In this document: in pieces, positions 20,341 to 31,979 of the stretch | Layout: each line of letters starts with the position of its first letter | Numbering within the stretch: the stretch's first letter is position 1 | Translations under genes and position numbers: made by a program | Notes under the pieces: generated by a model | Database searches by the model: none | What the model saw: only the letters and a program-made list of their open reading frames with translations | Told to the model about the DNA's origin: nothing | NCBI GenBank assembly: GCA_001247695.2 | Contig: LGRX02033429.1 | Coordinates: forward strand, 1-64,000 | Length of the DNA stretch: 64,000 nucleotides | Direction: 5' to 3' | Source of the DNA: Cymbomonas tetramitiformis | Taxonomy: Eukaryota > Chlorophyta > Pyramimonadophyceae > Pyramimonadales > Pyramimonadaceae

Positions 20341-21600
20341 GCCGCTGATTCGCAACCGCAGATGAAGCAGCCTATAACACGGCGCCGGGGAGACCGCCGC
20401 ACGCGCCACGCGCCTGATTCGGCGCGGAGCAGAGCAGCCTCCCCGCACCCTTGGTCCCTGGGTCCTATGGTCCTTGCGGGCACGCTTTGCACCTATCTAC
20501 CGTACGCGCACCCTCCGCCATCCCTCCCCACCCACCACTCGCAGCGCCGCTGCTCACTCTTTGGCCGCTGATTCGCAACCGCAGATGAAGCAGCATAAGG
20601 CACGGCGCCGGGGAGAGCGCCGCACGCGCCACGCGCCTGATTCGGCGCGGAGCGGAGCAGCCTCCCCGCACCCTTGGTCCCTGGGTCCTATGGTCCTTGC
20701 GTGCACGCTTTGCACCTATCTACCGTACGCGCACCCTCGCGCATTCCTCCCCACCCACCACTCGCAGCGCCGCTGCTCACCCTTTGGCCGCTGATTCGCA
20801 ACCGCAGATGAAGCAGCATAGGGCATGGCGCCGGGGAGAGCGCCGCACGCGCCACGCGCCTGATTCGGCGCGGAGCGGAGCAGCCTCCCCGCACCCTTGG
20901 TCCCTGGGTCCTATGGTCCTTGCGGGCACGCTTTGCACCTATCTACCGTACGCGCACCCTCGCGCATTCCTCCCCACCCACCACTCGCAGCGCCGCTGCT
21001 CACCCTTTGGCCGCTGATTCGCAACCGCAGATGAAGCAGCATAGGGCATGGCGCCGGGGAGAGCGCCGCACGCGCGACGCGCCTGATTCGGCGCGGAGCG
21101 GAGCAGCCTCCCCGCACCCTTGGTCCCTGGGTCCTATGGTCCTTGCGGGCACGCTTTGCACCTATCTACCGTACGCGCACCCTCCGCCATACCTCCCCAC
21201 CCACCACTCGCAGCGCCGCTGCTCACTCTTTGGCCGCTGATTCGCAACCGCAGATGAAGCAGCATAAGGCACGGCGCCGGGGAGAGCGCCGCACGCGCCA
21301 CGCGCCTGATTCGGCGCAGAGCGGAGCAGCCTCCCCGCACCCTTGGTCCCTGGGTCCTATGCTCCTTGCGTGCACGCTTTGCACCTATCTACCGTACGCG
21401 CACCCTCGCGCATTCCTCCCCACCCACCACTCGCAGCGCCGCTGCTCACCCTTTGGCCGCTGATTCGCAACCGCAGATGGAGCAGCATAAGGCACAGCGC
21501 CGGGGAGAGCGCCACACGCGCCACGCGCCTGATTCGGCGCGGAGCGGAGCAGCCTCCCCGCACCCTTTGTCCCTGGGTCCTCTGGTCCTTGCGTGCACCC
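20341..21600. repeat. 223-bp satellite array, block 1 (about 5.6 units)
   Basis: The same unit (for example GATTCGGCGCGGAGCGGAGC at 20639, 20862, 21085) recurs at exact 223-base steps with only a few substitutions per unit. Because 223 is not a multiple of three, each unit gives small spurious ORFs of 68 or 106 codons, which I do not annotate. The array lies upstream of the minus-strand coding block. Confidence 0.92.
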
Positions 21601-22316
21601 TATGCACCTTTCTACAAAGATATAAACAAAGTTATATACGGCAAGATATGCAATATCAATAATCGCAGATTTTTTGATGTTGAAATAGGTAGTAAATAGT
21701 GTGCTGAAGGTGATCAGTTGCTAATAAACAAGTTATTCCAACATCTGATACATGTCTGAGTTAATGAAAAATCTTCCCCTGCCTACATGCTTTACACACT
21801 ACCTTTTCCTCATGACCCCCACAGTTCTCACACAAAAACACACCACACTCGCAGAACATATTTGTGGAACAGTTGTGGCAGTATGGATATTCTTCACAAA
21901 GATAACATCCATACACCAGCACATCAAACAGAAAGATCTTGCAAAGTCTACAGTGAAACTGTGCATCCTCCTCTTCACTGGAATCTTCTAATTCCTGGGG
22001 GAAAAAAACAATATGCATTAATTAGGCACCAAAATATCTATCGCGAAATAAATATTCTGCTGGAAATTTAAGAAACACGCAAAATCTACTCGGGTGACAG
22101 GCGCGTGCCCGGGGAGCTGTCCCCACATATTGAACATCAAAACCTTCCATCACCGGGCGCCTTCCCACCATGCACACCATCATGCAGCCTCCGCGCACCC
22201 TTTGCCCCTGGGTCATATGGTCCTTTCATGCACGCTATGCACCTTTCTACAGTACGCGCACCCTCGCCCATCCCTCCCCACCCACGACTCGCAACGCCGC
22301 TGCTCAACCTTTGGCC
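21601..22316. other. Unique insert inside the satellite array
   Basis: AT-rich DNA that interrupts the array, flanked on both sides by CTTTCTACA-type ends of satellite units. It contains a Cys-rich exon candidate at 21761-22006, described separately, and otherwise nothing I recognise. Confidence 0.5.
21761..22006 (-). CDS. Cys-rich zinc-finger-like exon candidate
   Basis: A pyrimidine-rich acceptor (TTTTTCCCCCAG) leads into an acidic start (ELEDSSEEEDA) and then eleven Cys and several His in about 60 residues: FHCRLCK, YGCYLCEEYPYCHNC, MFCECGVFLCENCGGH, VVCKAC, ending at a stop after GKIFH. The spacing suggests two or three Zn sites, as in small RING/B-box-like or transposon-borne zinc domains. 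No family is assigned. It could be the last exon of an element-encoded protein or a captured fragment. Confidence 0.4.
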   Translation of the reverse strand, partial: FFPQELEDSSEEEDAQFHCRLCKIFLFDVLVYGCYLCEEYPYCHNCSTNMFCECGVFLCENCGGHEEKVVCKACRQGKIFH

Positions 22317-24060
22317 GCTGATTCGCAACCGCAGATGAAGCAGCATAAGGCACGGCGCCGGGGAGAGCGCCGCACGCGCCACGCGCCTGATTCGGCGCGG
22401 AGCGGAGCGGCCTCCCCGCACCCTCGGTCCCTGGGTCCTATGGTCCTTGCGGGCACGCTTTGCACCTATCTACCGTACGCGCACCCTCCGCCATCCCTCC
22501 CCACCCATGACCTGCAGCGCCGCTGCTCACCCTTTGGCTGCTGATTCGCAACCGCCGATGAAGCAGCATAAGGCACGGCGCCGGGGAGAGCGCCGCACGC
22601 GCCACGCGCCTGATTCGGCGCGGAGCGGAGCAGCCTCCCCGCACCCTTGGTCCCTGGGTCCTATGCTCCTTGCGTGCACGCTTTGCACCTATCTACCGTA
22701 CGCGCACCCTCCGCCATCCCTGCTCACGGCCTGCTCACTAAACCGGCCGGTAGTTGCCGCTGCTAGCGACCATATGAAACACTTGCCATCGCCGGGGACT
22801 ATTACAAGCAGCCATGTGCGTAGAGAGCAGGGAGAGCAGCCCTACAAAAACACGCGATCGGACACTGTCACAGGGGCATACACTCGATGGCTGTGGAAGC
22901 ATGCGCAGCTCGGGACCGACATCGCCAGGTATCCATGGCCCTGTCGATGGCCCGGGGAGAGCCACTCTTTGGCCGCTGCTCACCCTTTGGCCGCTGATTC
23001 GCAACCGCAGATGACGCAGCATAAGGCACAGCGCCGGGGAGAGTGCCGCACGCGCCACGCGCCTGATTCGGCGCGGAGCGGAACAGCCTCCCCGCACCCT
23101 TGGTCCCTGGGTCCTATGGTCCTTGCGTGCACACTATGCACCTATCTACCGTACGCGCACCCTCGCGCATCCCTCCCCACCCACGACCTGCAGCGCCGCT
23201 GCTCACCCTTTGGCCGCTGATTCGCAACCGCAGATGAAGCAGGATAAGGCACAACGCCGGGGAGAGCGCGGCACGCGCCACGCGCCTGATTCGGCGCGGA
23301 GCGGAGCAGCCTCCCCGCACCCTTTGTCCCTGGGTCCTATGGTCCTTGCGAGCACACTATGCACCTATCTACCGTACGCGCACCCTCGCGCATCCCTCCC
23401 CCCCCACGACCTGCAGCGCCGCTGCTCACCCTTTGGCCGCTGATTCGCAACCGCAGATGAAGCAGGATAAGGCACGGCGCCGGGGAGAGCGCCGCACGCG
23501 CCACGCGCCTGATTCGGCGCGGAGCGGAGCAGCCTCCCCGCACCCTTTGTCCCTGGGTCCTATGTTCCTTGCGTGCACACTATGCACCTATCTACGGTAC
23601 GCGCACCCTCGCGCATCCCTCCCCACCCACGACCTGCAGCGCCGCTGCTCACCCTTTGGCCGCTGATTCGCAACCGCAGATGAAGCAGGATAAGGCACAG
23701 CGCCGGGGAGAGCGCGGCACGCGCCACGCGCCTGATTCGGCGCGGAGCGGAGCAGCCTCCCCGCACCCTTTGTCCCTGGGTCCTATGGTCCTTGCGAGCA
23801 CACTATGCACCTATCTACCGTACCGCACCCTCGCGCATCCCTCCCCACCCACGACCTGCAGCGCCGCTGCTCACCCTTTGGCCGCTGATTCGCAACCGCA
23901 GATGAAGCAGGATAAGGCACAGCGCCGGGGAGAGCGCCGCACGCGCCACGCGCCTGATTCGGCGCGGAGCGGAGCAGCCTCCCCGCACCCTTTGTCCCTG
24001 GGTCCTATGTTCCTTGCGTGCACCCTATGCACCTTTCTACAAAGAAATACACAAAGATAT
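22317..24060. repeat. 223-bp satellite array, block 2 (broken)
   Basis: Two units at 22317-22735, a non-repeat gap 22736-22965, then about five units to 24060 with ORF landmarks at 23123, 23346 and 23569 showing the 223-base step. A short piece recurs at 24105-24135. Units here use CGACCTGCAGCGCC where block 1 has CCACTCGCAGCGCC, so the two blocks expanded separately. Confidence 0.88.
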
Positions 24061-24437
24061 ATGCCGGGAAAAAAAAACAATCCCACCCATGACTCGCTGT
24101 CCACCCCTTGGCCGCTGATTCGCAACCGCAGATGAACAGTCGCCCGACAAGCTGCTGACCAGGCACCCGCGGAGTGGCGGCTGCGTTCACTAGATGAAGG
24201 GCGGGCGGGCGGGATCCCGTACGGGAAGGGAGGGGAAGGAAAAGTTCACGGTCTTACCGGGTTTTCCTCGACCACTCCTCCAGCGACCGGGGGGAGGCCG
24301 CCTCCCTGCACGGTTGCAGCTTCGGAGGCCTGCGCACCAGTTCACGAAAGCATGTTTGAATCCACTGCGGAAACCATGGGATATTCCCACAGCAGTGGCA
24401 TCCCACAGCGTGCATGCCGGAAAACAGGGGAGTCCGC

Positions 24438-24931
24438 ATACCTGAATGAATACGCACAGCCGGTGACTTTTCCTAAGCACGTGATTCCGCACCAGGGCGC
24501 AGTCACCGGCTGTGTGTATCCACATATTCGCTGACCACCTATTTACGCAGAAACTTTCAGGAGCCGTCCGCTCTTTCAGTCGAACAGCGGTTAACTAATT
24601 AAGCCACGAACCTATCCAACATGCACATCCACAACAGACAAGCATGGGGCACGTAACCTTTGGAGCGAGTGCGGCCTGGCCTGCATACCTGAATGAATAC
24701 GCACAGCCGGTGACTTTTCCTAAGCACGTGATTCCGCACCAGGGCGCAGTCACCGGCTGTGTGTATCCACATATTCGCTGACCACCTATTTACGCAGAAA
24801 CTTTCAGGAGCCGTCCGCTCTTTCAGTCGAACAGCGGTTAACTAATTAAGCCACGAACCTATCCAACATGCACATCCACAAGAGACAAGCATGGGGCACG
24901 TAACCTTTGGAGCGAGTGCGGCCTGGCCTGC
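24438..24931. repeat. Tandem duplication of 247 bp
   Basis: Bases 24438-24684 repeat directly as 24685-24931 with a single visible difference (CAACAGAC versus CAAGAGAC). The unit includes an inverted pair CAGCCGGTGAC ... GTCACCGGCTG. Recent duplication. Confidence 0.9.
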
Positions 24932-25489
24932 CTCGCTGCCAACCGTGGCCGTCCTTGCCCGTTTAGGTGCACCTTGTTCAGCAGCGCTCGTTGCTCCTGT
25001 TCGGGTACTCTCCATTCTTAAGTAACAGTACTCGCTTTTAAAAGTAAACTACCTGTTCTGCATACATTGCAACAGAACTGCTTTCTGTCACCCGCGTGAT
25101 TCAAGAAAAAAGTAAAACTACTTACCAGCCATTTTCTTTCTCGACCTTCTGCTACTTAAATTAAATAAACAAAAAAATAAACTGTTACAGTTTAACTGTT
25201 TTTTGAAAACTTCAACTTCAAGAACCTAACTTGGTTTCTTGGCTACGTTACCTCTCTCTTACCAGCTATGGTGCGCGTGGCCACTAAAATCGGCTACCTT
25301 TCGGCTCCCTACTGGTTTAGCCGAGACAGGTATGATACGATCTGTATGTGACGCATCCCACCTATCTACTGAACGATGATGTATACCCCTGCCTGCGTTC
25401 ATACCTGGCCGCCATTCGCCAGTCGCTCCACTCCTGTCAATTCTACCTTGGCCACAGACCAGAGAATTGCACATCTACCATTCAGGATC
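24932..25489. other. Non-coding DNA near the right end of the CACTA element
   Basis: Nothing recognised beyond AT-rich stretches at 25120-25220. Confidence 0.4.
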
Positions 25490-25800
25490 CTCGTTTACCA
25501 CGGTTTACCAGCTCCGTCTCTATATTTATACTACATTGCGAAGTTTTATATCCATTTACCATTAGGCCACGACCATTTACCATTCCAGATCCTCGTTTAC
25601 CACGCTCCGTTCTGAAATTACCAGGCTTTTACCATGCTTCAACCTATGTTACCGCAAATTACCAATGATTTACCGTCAGTTATTTTTTTTTTTATAAATA
25701 TTTTAACGTTTACCACCTGATTACCACCCCACATAGGGGCTTACCGCCGTTTACCACCAGTTTACCACATTTTAACACCAGTTTACCACATTCTACCACG
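25490..25800. repeat. Right subterminal repeats of the CACTA element
   Basis: Repeated TTTACCA/GTTTACCAC words, the inverted counterpart of those at the left end, running to the terminal CTCAGTGTG. Confidence 0.7.
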
Positions 25801-25833
25801 ATTCCTTCTCAGTGTGCTTCCTACAAGATCAAC

Positions 25834-27380
25834 ATGCGAAAGCGCCTTTTGGGTTCTAACGTCGTATTGCCCACTCGAGAAGGCCAGGTAAGGATGCCTA
25901 CAAATGTTATATTCTTATGATACCACTATATACATAATTGCCTATAAATGATCACTTGCCTACTCATTCAATATTGTAATATGACAATACTTACATATGG
26001 TGTTTTGCCAACAGTGCTTGGAACTACCGTTCCACCGTTACGGTGGCAGTGTAAATCATCACAAATTTGCACTTGGAATTAAGGCACAAGATGACCCAAG
26101 AAATAATGAAGAGGAAGATGAACTTGCTGATTTCTCCAAGCTTGTCACCTCCCACGTCCTCAATAAGGAAATAGGCGTTGGTCCTTTAAGGTGGGCGTTT
26201 TCTCAAACTTTGGGGTTTCGACACCATTACAATTCCATAGAATGAATAGGATACACATTCGAATTTAATCCCACCACCTTTGCCTCTATTTCTAGACCTC
26301 AACTCCCATACTGTATGCCATAGCCAAGTATATGGCTCACACGCCTAAGTAGGAGCCATATAGGCGTGTGAGCCAGTCAAATTGTCCCACAAATGGACCT
26401 CCTAGGCTTTCAACATAGAACCCTCACCGCCATATACCAATCCCAACACTTCTATGGGTGAGAACTTGTAAATTGACCTCCATTTGGCCCTTGTAGCCCC
26501 ACAACATAGCACACTTGCCCTCCCTAGCATATGACATGATTGTCACATCCCAACATTTGGCAATCCCCTTAATGGGCGCGAACCCCAAACATATGCGCCC
26601 CATATAGCCCCACAAGTTCTTCAATATAACACCCTTACCATCACTGCCATATACCATATGCCATGACCATCGGTTGCTTACTTTTCTTTCTTTGCCACTA
26701 CAAGTACCACCTAGAAAAGGAAATTAGACTGCTGATGAAGTACCATCCCACAAACATCACAAATCCATGCAATCATCCCAAGCCAGATGGATACAACTAC
26801 CAACTAGTACGAATGTTCGCAGACAACGGTATATTCCCTCACAGCCATAAATGCCTGGATTCCTAGGAATACTTTTATTACTCCTTGTTAAGTTTCATCA
26901 CAAATCATCAAATTATTGCTTCACCTAGCACAAATCATCTGATTGTAAATATGTGGTTGTGAACCAGATGAAGGAGCAAAAAAGCTGCACTATTTCGGGA
27001 TCTTGCTTCCTTTTCAAAACCTCAGTTACCAACAGCAACTTCGTGCATTGAAAGGAAGCCTCTGCCCCAAGTGTGCTGAGCTAGCACCTGAAGACCTCCC
27101 ACAAGACACCCACTATGTAATCACCTGGCTAGACTGTGATATCACCCACATCCCTAAGACATTGGTACATACCTATTTGTTGACCAACACGCCTAAGAAG
27201 GCAACCGTTCATACAAACGCCCTTTGTGGTTTCAATGCAAAAATGGTCAAGCAAGGTGGGCATGCCATTGATCCAGAAAACTTTATGAGATCCGTTGCAG
27301 TAGAGGAATACAAGGTGCGCCAGTTGGCAATATCAGTCTTGAAGTCTAAGTGTGAGGTCTCAGCATATTTATATCATTAT
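25834..27380 (+). pseudogene. Unrecognised multi-exon gene, 5' part, broken by an LTR element
   Basis: Exon-like pieces: 25834-25887 (18 codons from ATG, donor CCAG/GTAAGG); 26015-26190 (acceptor CCAACAG, in phase with the first, coding for YGGSVNHHKFALGIKAQDDP and acidic EEEDELADF, possible donor AAG/GTGGGC); about 26690-26866 (MKYHPTNITNPCNHPKPDGY); and 27026-27380 (acceptor AACCTCAG; CPKCAELAPEDLPQDTHYVI, MVKQGGHAIDPENFMRSVAV). The joins around the third piece do not resolve cleanly. The last exon is cut at 27380 by the LTR element. Its continuation is at 52895. No family is recognised. It could be a cellular gene or part of an older transposon, and the CACTA end lies only 17 bases upstream of its first ATG. 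Confidence 0.5.
27376..27380. repeat. Target-site duplication, left copy (ATTAT)
   Basis: ATTAT directly before the LTR. The same five bases follow the other LTR at 52890-52894. Confidence 0.85.
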
Positions 27381-27969
27381 TATTAGGGCTGGATAAGCGA
27401 GCCCTCAGTATATCATATAAAATAATAGTAAACGCTGTGTTATGGGACAGTAACACACGCGTAAGATAATAGCGGGGATGAGTGCAGGCTTCTGTGAGAA
27501 GATGCTGCCTCTAGCACAACGCTAGCTCATCTAAATACCGAATGTCTCCCATCGCATAGATGGTACCGCCATTGGGTTGTGAACCCGAGACATTGGTTGA
27601 ACGACCAGTATCGTCAGAACGAATAATACGTTCGCCCCATAATACTGCGCATGCTTGTTCCGCACATGCTTGAAGCGAAGATGATTTCTTGTTTGTTACT
27701 TCAAGATCGTATCTTGCTTTGCCATCTTCGAGTTCGACATACGAACTCTCGATGACAGGTGTCATTCAAGTCTTTCCTTGAATACTGACAAATGATGTGA
27801 CTTATCATCTGACGACATGTACAGTCATAGTCGACCGTACTGACGACTGTCTGTCATTATAATATATGACATGACTCGACATGACATGACATGACATGGT
27901 ATGACATGTCTGACAGGTATGACACTTATGACATGTATGACACATATGTCACCGGTCATGACCCTGACA
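27381..27969 (-). repeat. 3' LTR of the 25.5-kb element
   Basis: 589 bp; on the minus strand it starts TGTCAGGGTCATGACC next to the polypurine tract and ends ...GCCCTAATA. It differs from the other LTR by about seven substitutions, a 1-base and a 5-base indel (one extra GACAT). It contains an 84-codon open frame (27511-27765), which I do not annotate as a gene. Confidence 0.88.
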
Positions 27970-27987
27970 GATCTCCCCTCTTAAAAG
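27970..27987 (-). other. Polypurine tract of the 25.5-kb element
   Basis: On the minus strand AAGAGGGGAGATC directly precedes the LTR start TGTCAG. It is absent beside the right-hand LTR, which is what identifies 27381-27969 as the 3' LTR. Confidence 0.75.
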
Positions 27988-30900
27988 AGTTGTGACCTCA
28001 CAACGGGCATACCTTTGTATATGTCTTTGATGTCATTGTTGTTGTTGTTTCCGCTGGTACCAGTCTTCTTACACCGATTTGAGGCGTCCCTCATGGTGTT
28101 TTTAGGTTATTGGGGGGAACTGAGTCCACTTTAGTCCCTCACCTTAGCATGATGCCTTATAGGCTAATGCCTTACAGTTCTTAGGATGTAGCCCCCTTTG
28201 AGTTGCGTATCGTATTTCAGAGTGACGATTCAAGGTTCAATGAATTGCGTTTCGTGATACAGATTGACGCTGGATTACTGATTGATCCACACGTATCGTG
28301 CGTCAGAGTGACGATTCAAAGTATCCGAAGTATACGTTACGGATTATTGCGCTAGCCGTCGTCGCTTTTGCGAACGATGATCCCACGATTTAACGATTTA
28401 TAATCGAACGATTCTCGGCCTGATATAGTGCACCCAACCCTTCCTCCCCTCCTTAAGCTACTTTGGAGGATCACAGGCGGCAACGGGGAGCCCGTGTTTG
28501 TTTCCGGAGTTATTTCACCGGGGGCTTGTTTTAATGCAAACAGAGTGGCCCTGCTTAACGGGATTGGACTTATAATCCTTTACCCGGTCTACTCACTCTT
28601 GATTATTGGTCCAGTACGCACGCTTTGACGAACATCTATCGCGATGAGTGAGAATGGATTCGCCACGTACTAATGTGAAATTTATTTAGTTATGTTTGTC
28701 AAGCACAACTTAGGATCACAACTCCGTCTACCTCAGTCGATGTCTCCGGTAGCTTCGGATGACTGGCCACAGAATCCGATGACAAACCACGGTCTTGGCA
28801 AAGGTAGCATTAGCAGTTTTTCACAGATATTGGTACCCGCATATGCGTATCTGTGTAAGGGTATGATTTATACAAGGCTCACTACATCTTAGCAAGGAAG
28901 GATCAATTCCTGCTCCTGTCATATCAATTTGATGCAGGGTAAAAATGTTAGGGATATAACCCTGCAGTTCTCGGGATGCAGCCCTGCAGTTTTGGGATGC
29001 AGCTCTGCAGTTTTTTTTGGATGCAGCCTTGCAGATCTTGGGATGCAGCCCTGCAGTTCTTGGGATGCAGCCCTGATATATAAACGACCGATCTACGAAA
29101 ACCCTTTAGGTATATGTTTCCACGGCCTGATTATTATTAGGTCGGCAATTTATTGGCAAAAGTCATTGGCTATCAGCTTTTGACTCAGAAGCCACAATGT
29201 TATAGAAGCTGCGACCTTTTGTGACCATATGCGGCATTTGTGCCTTTAGCATACGTAGACAATATGATTATGTGGAACTTATAATCCCACTTAAGTTGCA
29301 TCATGATAAATTTATCCAAGTGTTCAGGATTTGATAAGGGGTTGACGCCCCACAAGCCAAAGGTCACTGTCTCATAAGGCTCGCCTCAAGTGTGCAGTTT
29401 TGAGGATCAGCGTCCTGGCGAGGCACAGTCATGATGCTTCCTAGTCCATAATGGAGCTGAAAATGAGAATGCTCAAGATATTCGAAGACAGGAAGGCTTT
29501 TGGTTGGCCAACGTTACTGTCTAGATGCTTAACCTAGATGGGGTTGCATTCGGATACAAACTGTGCAACCATGCATGTGACTTACTGTATGCATTGGTAT
29601 ATGACTTTGACGAATTGTCTCTTGTCATGAACCTGGAAGGAATGACGGGCAAATAGCTAGAGTGGCGGATCTCACTCACTCGGCTTTGTTGTTATGGAAT
29701 TCGATGCCTGATGGCACAACTGGCAATCTTTTGCTCAGATGTTTCCTTAAGACATTGGCAACAACTTGTGTGCAAGCTTCTCTAGATTTGGAGAGAAACC
29801 ATGGATCAACAATTCATCAATCAAAACACATGTTATCAAGGCTGATTCAACGAGTCCTTTAACTCTCGAATTTCGACAATCAGCATCTTAGGCAGTTGAC
29901 GTCAAAGTGATGGTCGTAAGCTTACAATATAGCTTATTCACATTTGAAAAACCATCGTTCTCCTATATCAGTGCCCTTCATATAATATGATAGAGCCGGA
30001 GAATGTGCATCTATATATGATTTCTTCATAATGAACTTTATGTGTCAGTAAGTCAAATAAGACTTCATTTGATGCTTCAATCGGCATGATGTACCGTGTC
30101 ATCAACTTTATGGCTGCTACATACAGATTGAATACACAGATGCTGGAACTTTTGATAAGATTTTTAATCTTCCAAGCAGAATTGCAATGATGTAAAATCA
30201 ATTTGAGGCAGCTGTATGAAAATGAATGAATCTATACTCTTCCTCCCCCTTTTAAAAAGAGGTGTATCAAATTAATCAGATGGTGATGGAGGATGTTATT
30301 CAATCATCATGTTATGTGAAAATGGTTTGATAGAGAATCAGACTGAGATTACTCATCGAATGCTTTAGAGGTAACAATGTCAATCTGAACATTGATTCTC
30401 TCTACGTCATATTGGCAATATGCCTGACGTTTTTGAATGTGGCAAATGCCAGATGATGTCAAATGCAGTCGTTGGGTTGCAGCCCACATACTTTGTCAGT
30501 TCAGGGTCACTATAGTGTGCCCAACTTAGACAATGATTCTGGATAATGATTGCCATAATGAACAATGAAATCAGTGATGGTACCGAAGTTAACTTTGGTA
30601 TCGAAGCTAATGGAGAGTCAACTAAGAAGTGTCTGTAATGACAACAACTTACTACGAGTTGTATTTTCGTAGTTGATGGATGGCTGACATGTCATTTCAT
30701 TATGATTAGAACATGGCATTGCCTAGTGATATGTGTATATTCTTCAGCACATGATCACTTATCTCAATGGTGCCCATTTTATTTTGGGCAAACACTATTC
30801 AGAGACTTGTTATGATAAAGAAGTATGAATGATGAATGTGTCATTTCAATCCGATAGAATTGTGACTTGTTTATGACTATAAAATTTCTGTCACTTTCCA

Positions 30901-31979
30901 GAATGAGGATGAACTGCGCTTGGAAACCGTATGCAGATTGCGGGTTCAAGTCCCGACATGGCTTTTCCAAGACTTCGTGGTTTAATGGACGAGGCAACAA
31001 ATTTCTAAACATTCCAGAATGAGCTTTCAAAGAGTCTTTATTCCTCAATGAAGTATGCTTGTCTTATGTGCCAAAATGATATGAAACCACAATTATGGTG
31101 TCAATCTATATGTGGTTGGTTTATACCATTGTATGCTATTCCACAAATAAGTAGTGATGTCAGAATAAAAACTTTGGACAATTGTAACTCAGTACAAACT
31201 TGAGTGCATTCAAGCCCACTTATATGGTCAGAATCTGAATCTAATGTACTTTTACTCTAGCTAAAGCTACCACTGACTGTCCAACATCCACTGAGGACAT
31301 TGCTTTCTACGTCTTTTGGCATCACGCTCAGTTTTTTTTAATTCTGCAAGCGCCTCTTTGCTACTGCTACATTCGGAACGTTGTACCAGCCACGAAACTT
31401 GCTGGAATCTACTAGCTCATCTTCTGAGCTTTCTTCATCCAAAAGTAACACTGGCTTCAACATGTCTTGTTCTTCCATCGAGCACGAGTCACACAGGGAG
31501 GCAGCAGACCTGCAGCATGCAAAGAAAATAAACAGCAAGAAAGTCACCATGCAAAATCACCATCCACTGAAGGAGATGACTTCCATCATAGGGCGGTATA
31601 TTGGTTGTTTTCATATGACACATGGAAAATATGAGTAACTCTTGGAGAATTTTGGGATAAACATCCTGGATTGGCTGTGCTTGATTGCTCTATGCCCAAG
31701 AATGACCGAAGAGATTGCTTGCCATCTTTCAGCCATATAGCGTGGAGGCTGCTTAACAACGGTTGGGTCATAAGCTAAATAACTATTTCAGCTATGTCGG
31801 AGGCTGAATAGCCATGATTGCACAGATTCTGTTTTTCATGATGAATAGACCTCTGAGAAATGGTATCTGACAAATCAATACTTATGACAACAACGCAACC
31901 TTTTGGTATGATGAAGAGCTGATGATCTTTGCTGCACTACAATTGTTTAATGTGCACTACTGAAATGCCTCGTGATATA
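27988..31979 (-). other. Internal non-coding part of the 25.5-kb element, 3' side
   Basis: No retroviral-type domain. Repeated words of the type CTGCAGTT(C/T)TxGGGATGCAGC occur at 28960-29070, with relatives at 28165-28190 and 30470-30490, and a second CCCCTTTT..AAGAGG tract at 30243-30262. An exon-like stretch lies at 31338-31520 (listed separately). The middle part has few CpG. Confidence 0.5.
31338..31520 (-). CDS. Exon-like acidic fragment, unrecognised
   Basis: On the minus strand a pyrimidine-rich acceptor (TTTGCATGCTGCAG) opens a frame reading SAASLCDSCSMEEQDMLKPV, then LLLDEESSEDELVDSSKFRG and YNVPNVAVAKRRLQN to a stop. It resembles a last exon with a casein-kinase-type acidic patch. 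It lies inside the LTR element and points the same way, so it may be a remnant of element coding or a captured piece. Confidence 0.35.
   Translation of the reverse strand, partial: ACCRSAASLCDSCSMEEQDMLKPVLLLDEESSEDELVDSSKFRGWYNVPNVAVAKRRLQN

Larger units (their letters stand above)
13253..25816 (-). mobile_element. EnSpm/CACTA-like DNA transposon, about 12.6 kb
   Basis: Ends are inverted copies of CACACTGAGAA (13253 on, and complement up to 25816), containing the CACTG start typical of CACTA elements. Both ends hold subterminal repeats of a TGGTAAA/TTTACCA word (about 13270-13590 and 25490-25800), another CACTA hallmark. Inside, all good coding frames run on the minus strand and include a TNP2-like transposase. 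The expected 3-bp target duplication is not clean (CAT left, CTT right), so it is an old copy or the exact border is off by a base or two. A 223-bp satellite lies between the coding block and the right end. Confidence 0.78.

Noticed and set aside
20464..24135. Many repeated ORFs of 68 (minus) and 106 (plus) codons
   Set aside because: They are the 223-bp satellite read in frame, with the same frame recurring by period and no independent codon signal.
24436..24931. CRISPR-like array
   Set aside because: Repeats here and elsewhere are directly tandem with no unique spacers, and the DNA is eukaryotic.
30930..30975. tRNA-like GGGTTCAAGTCCCG (T-arm/B-box)
   Set aside because: No matching acceptor stem, D-arm or anticodon arm could be folded upstream. 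At most a tRNA-derived relic.
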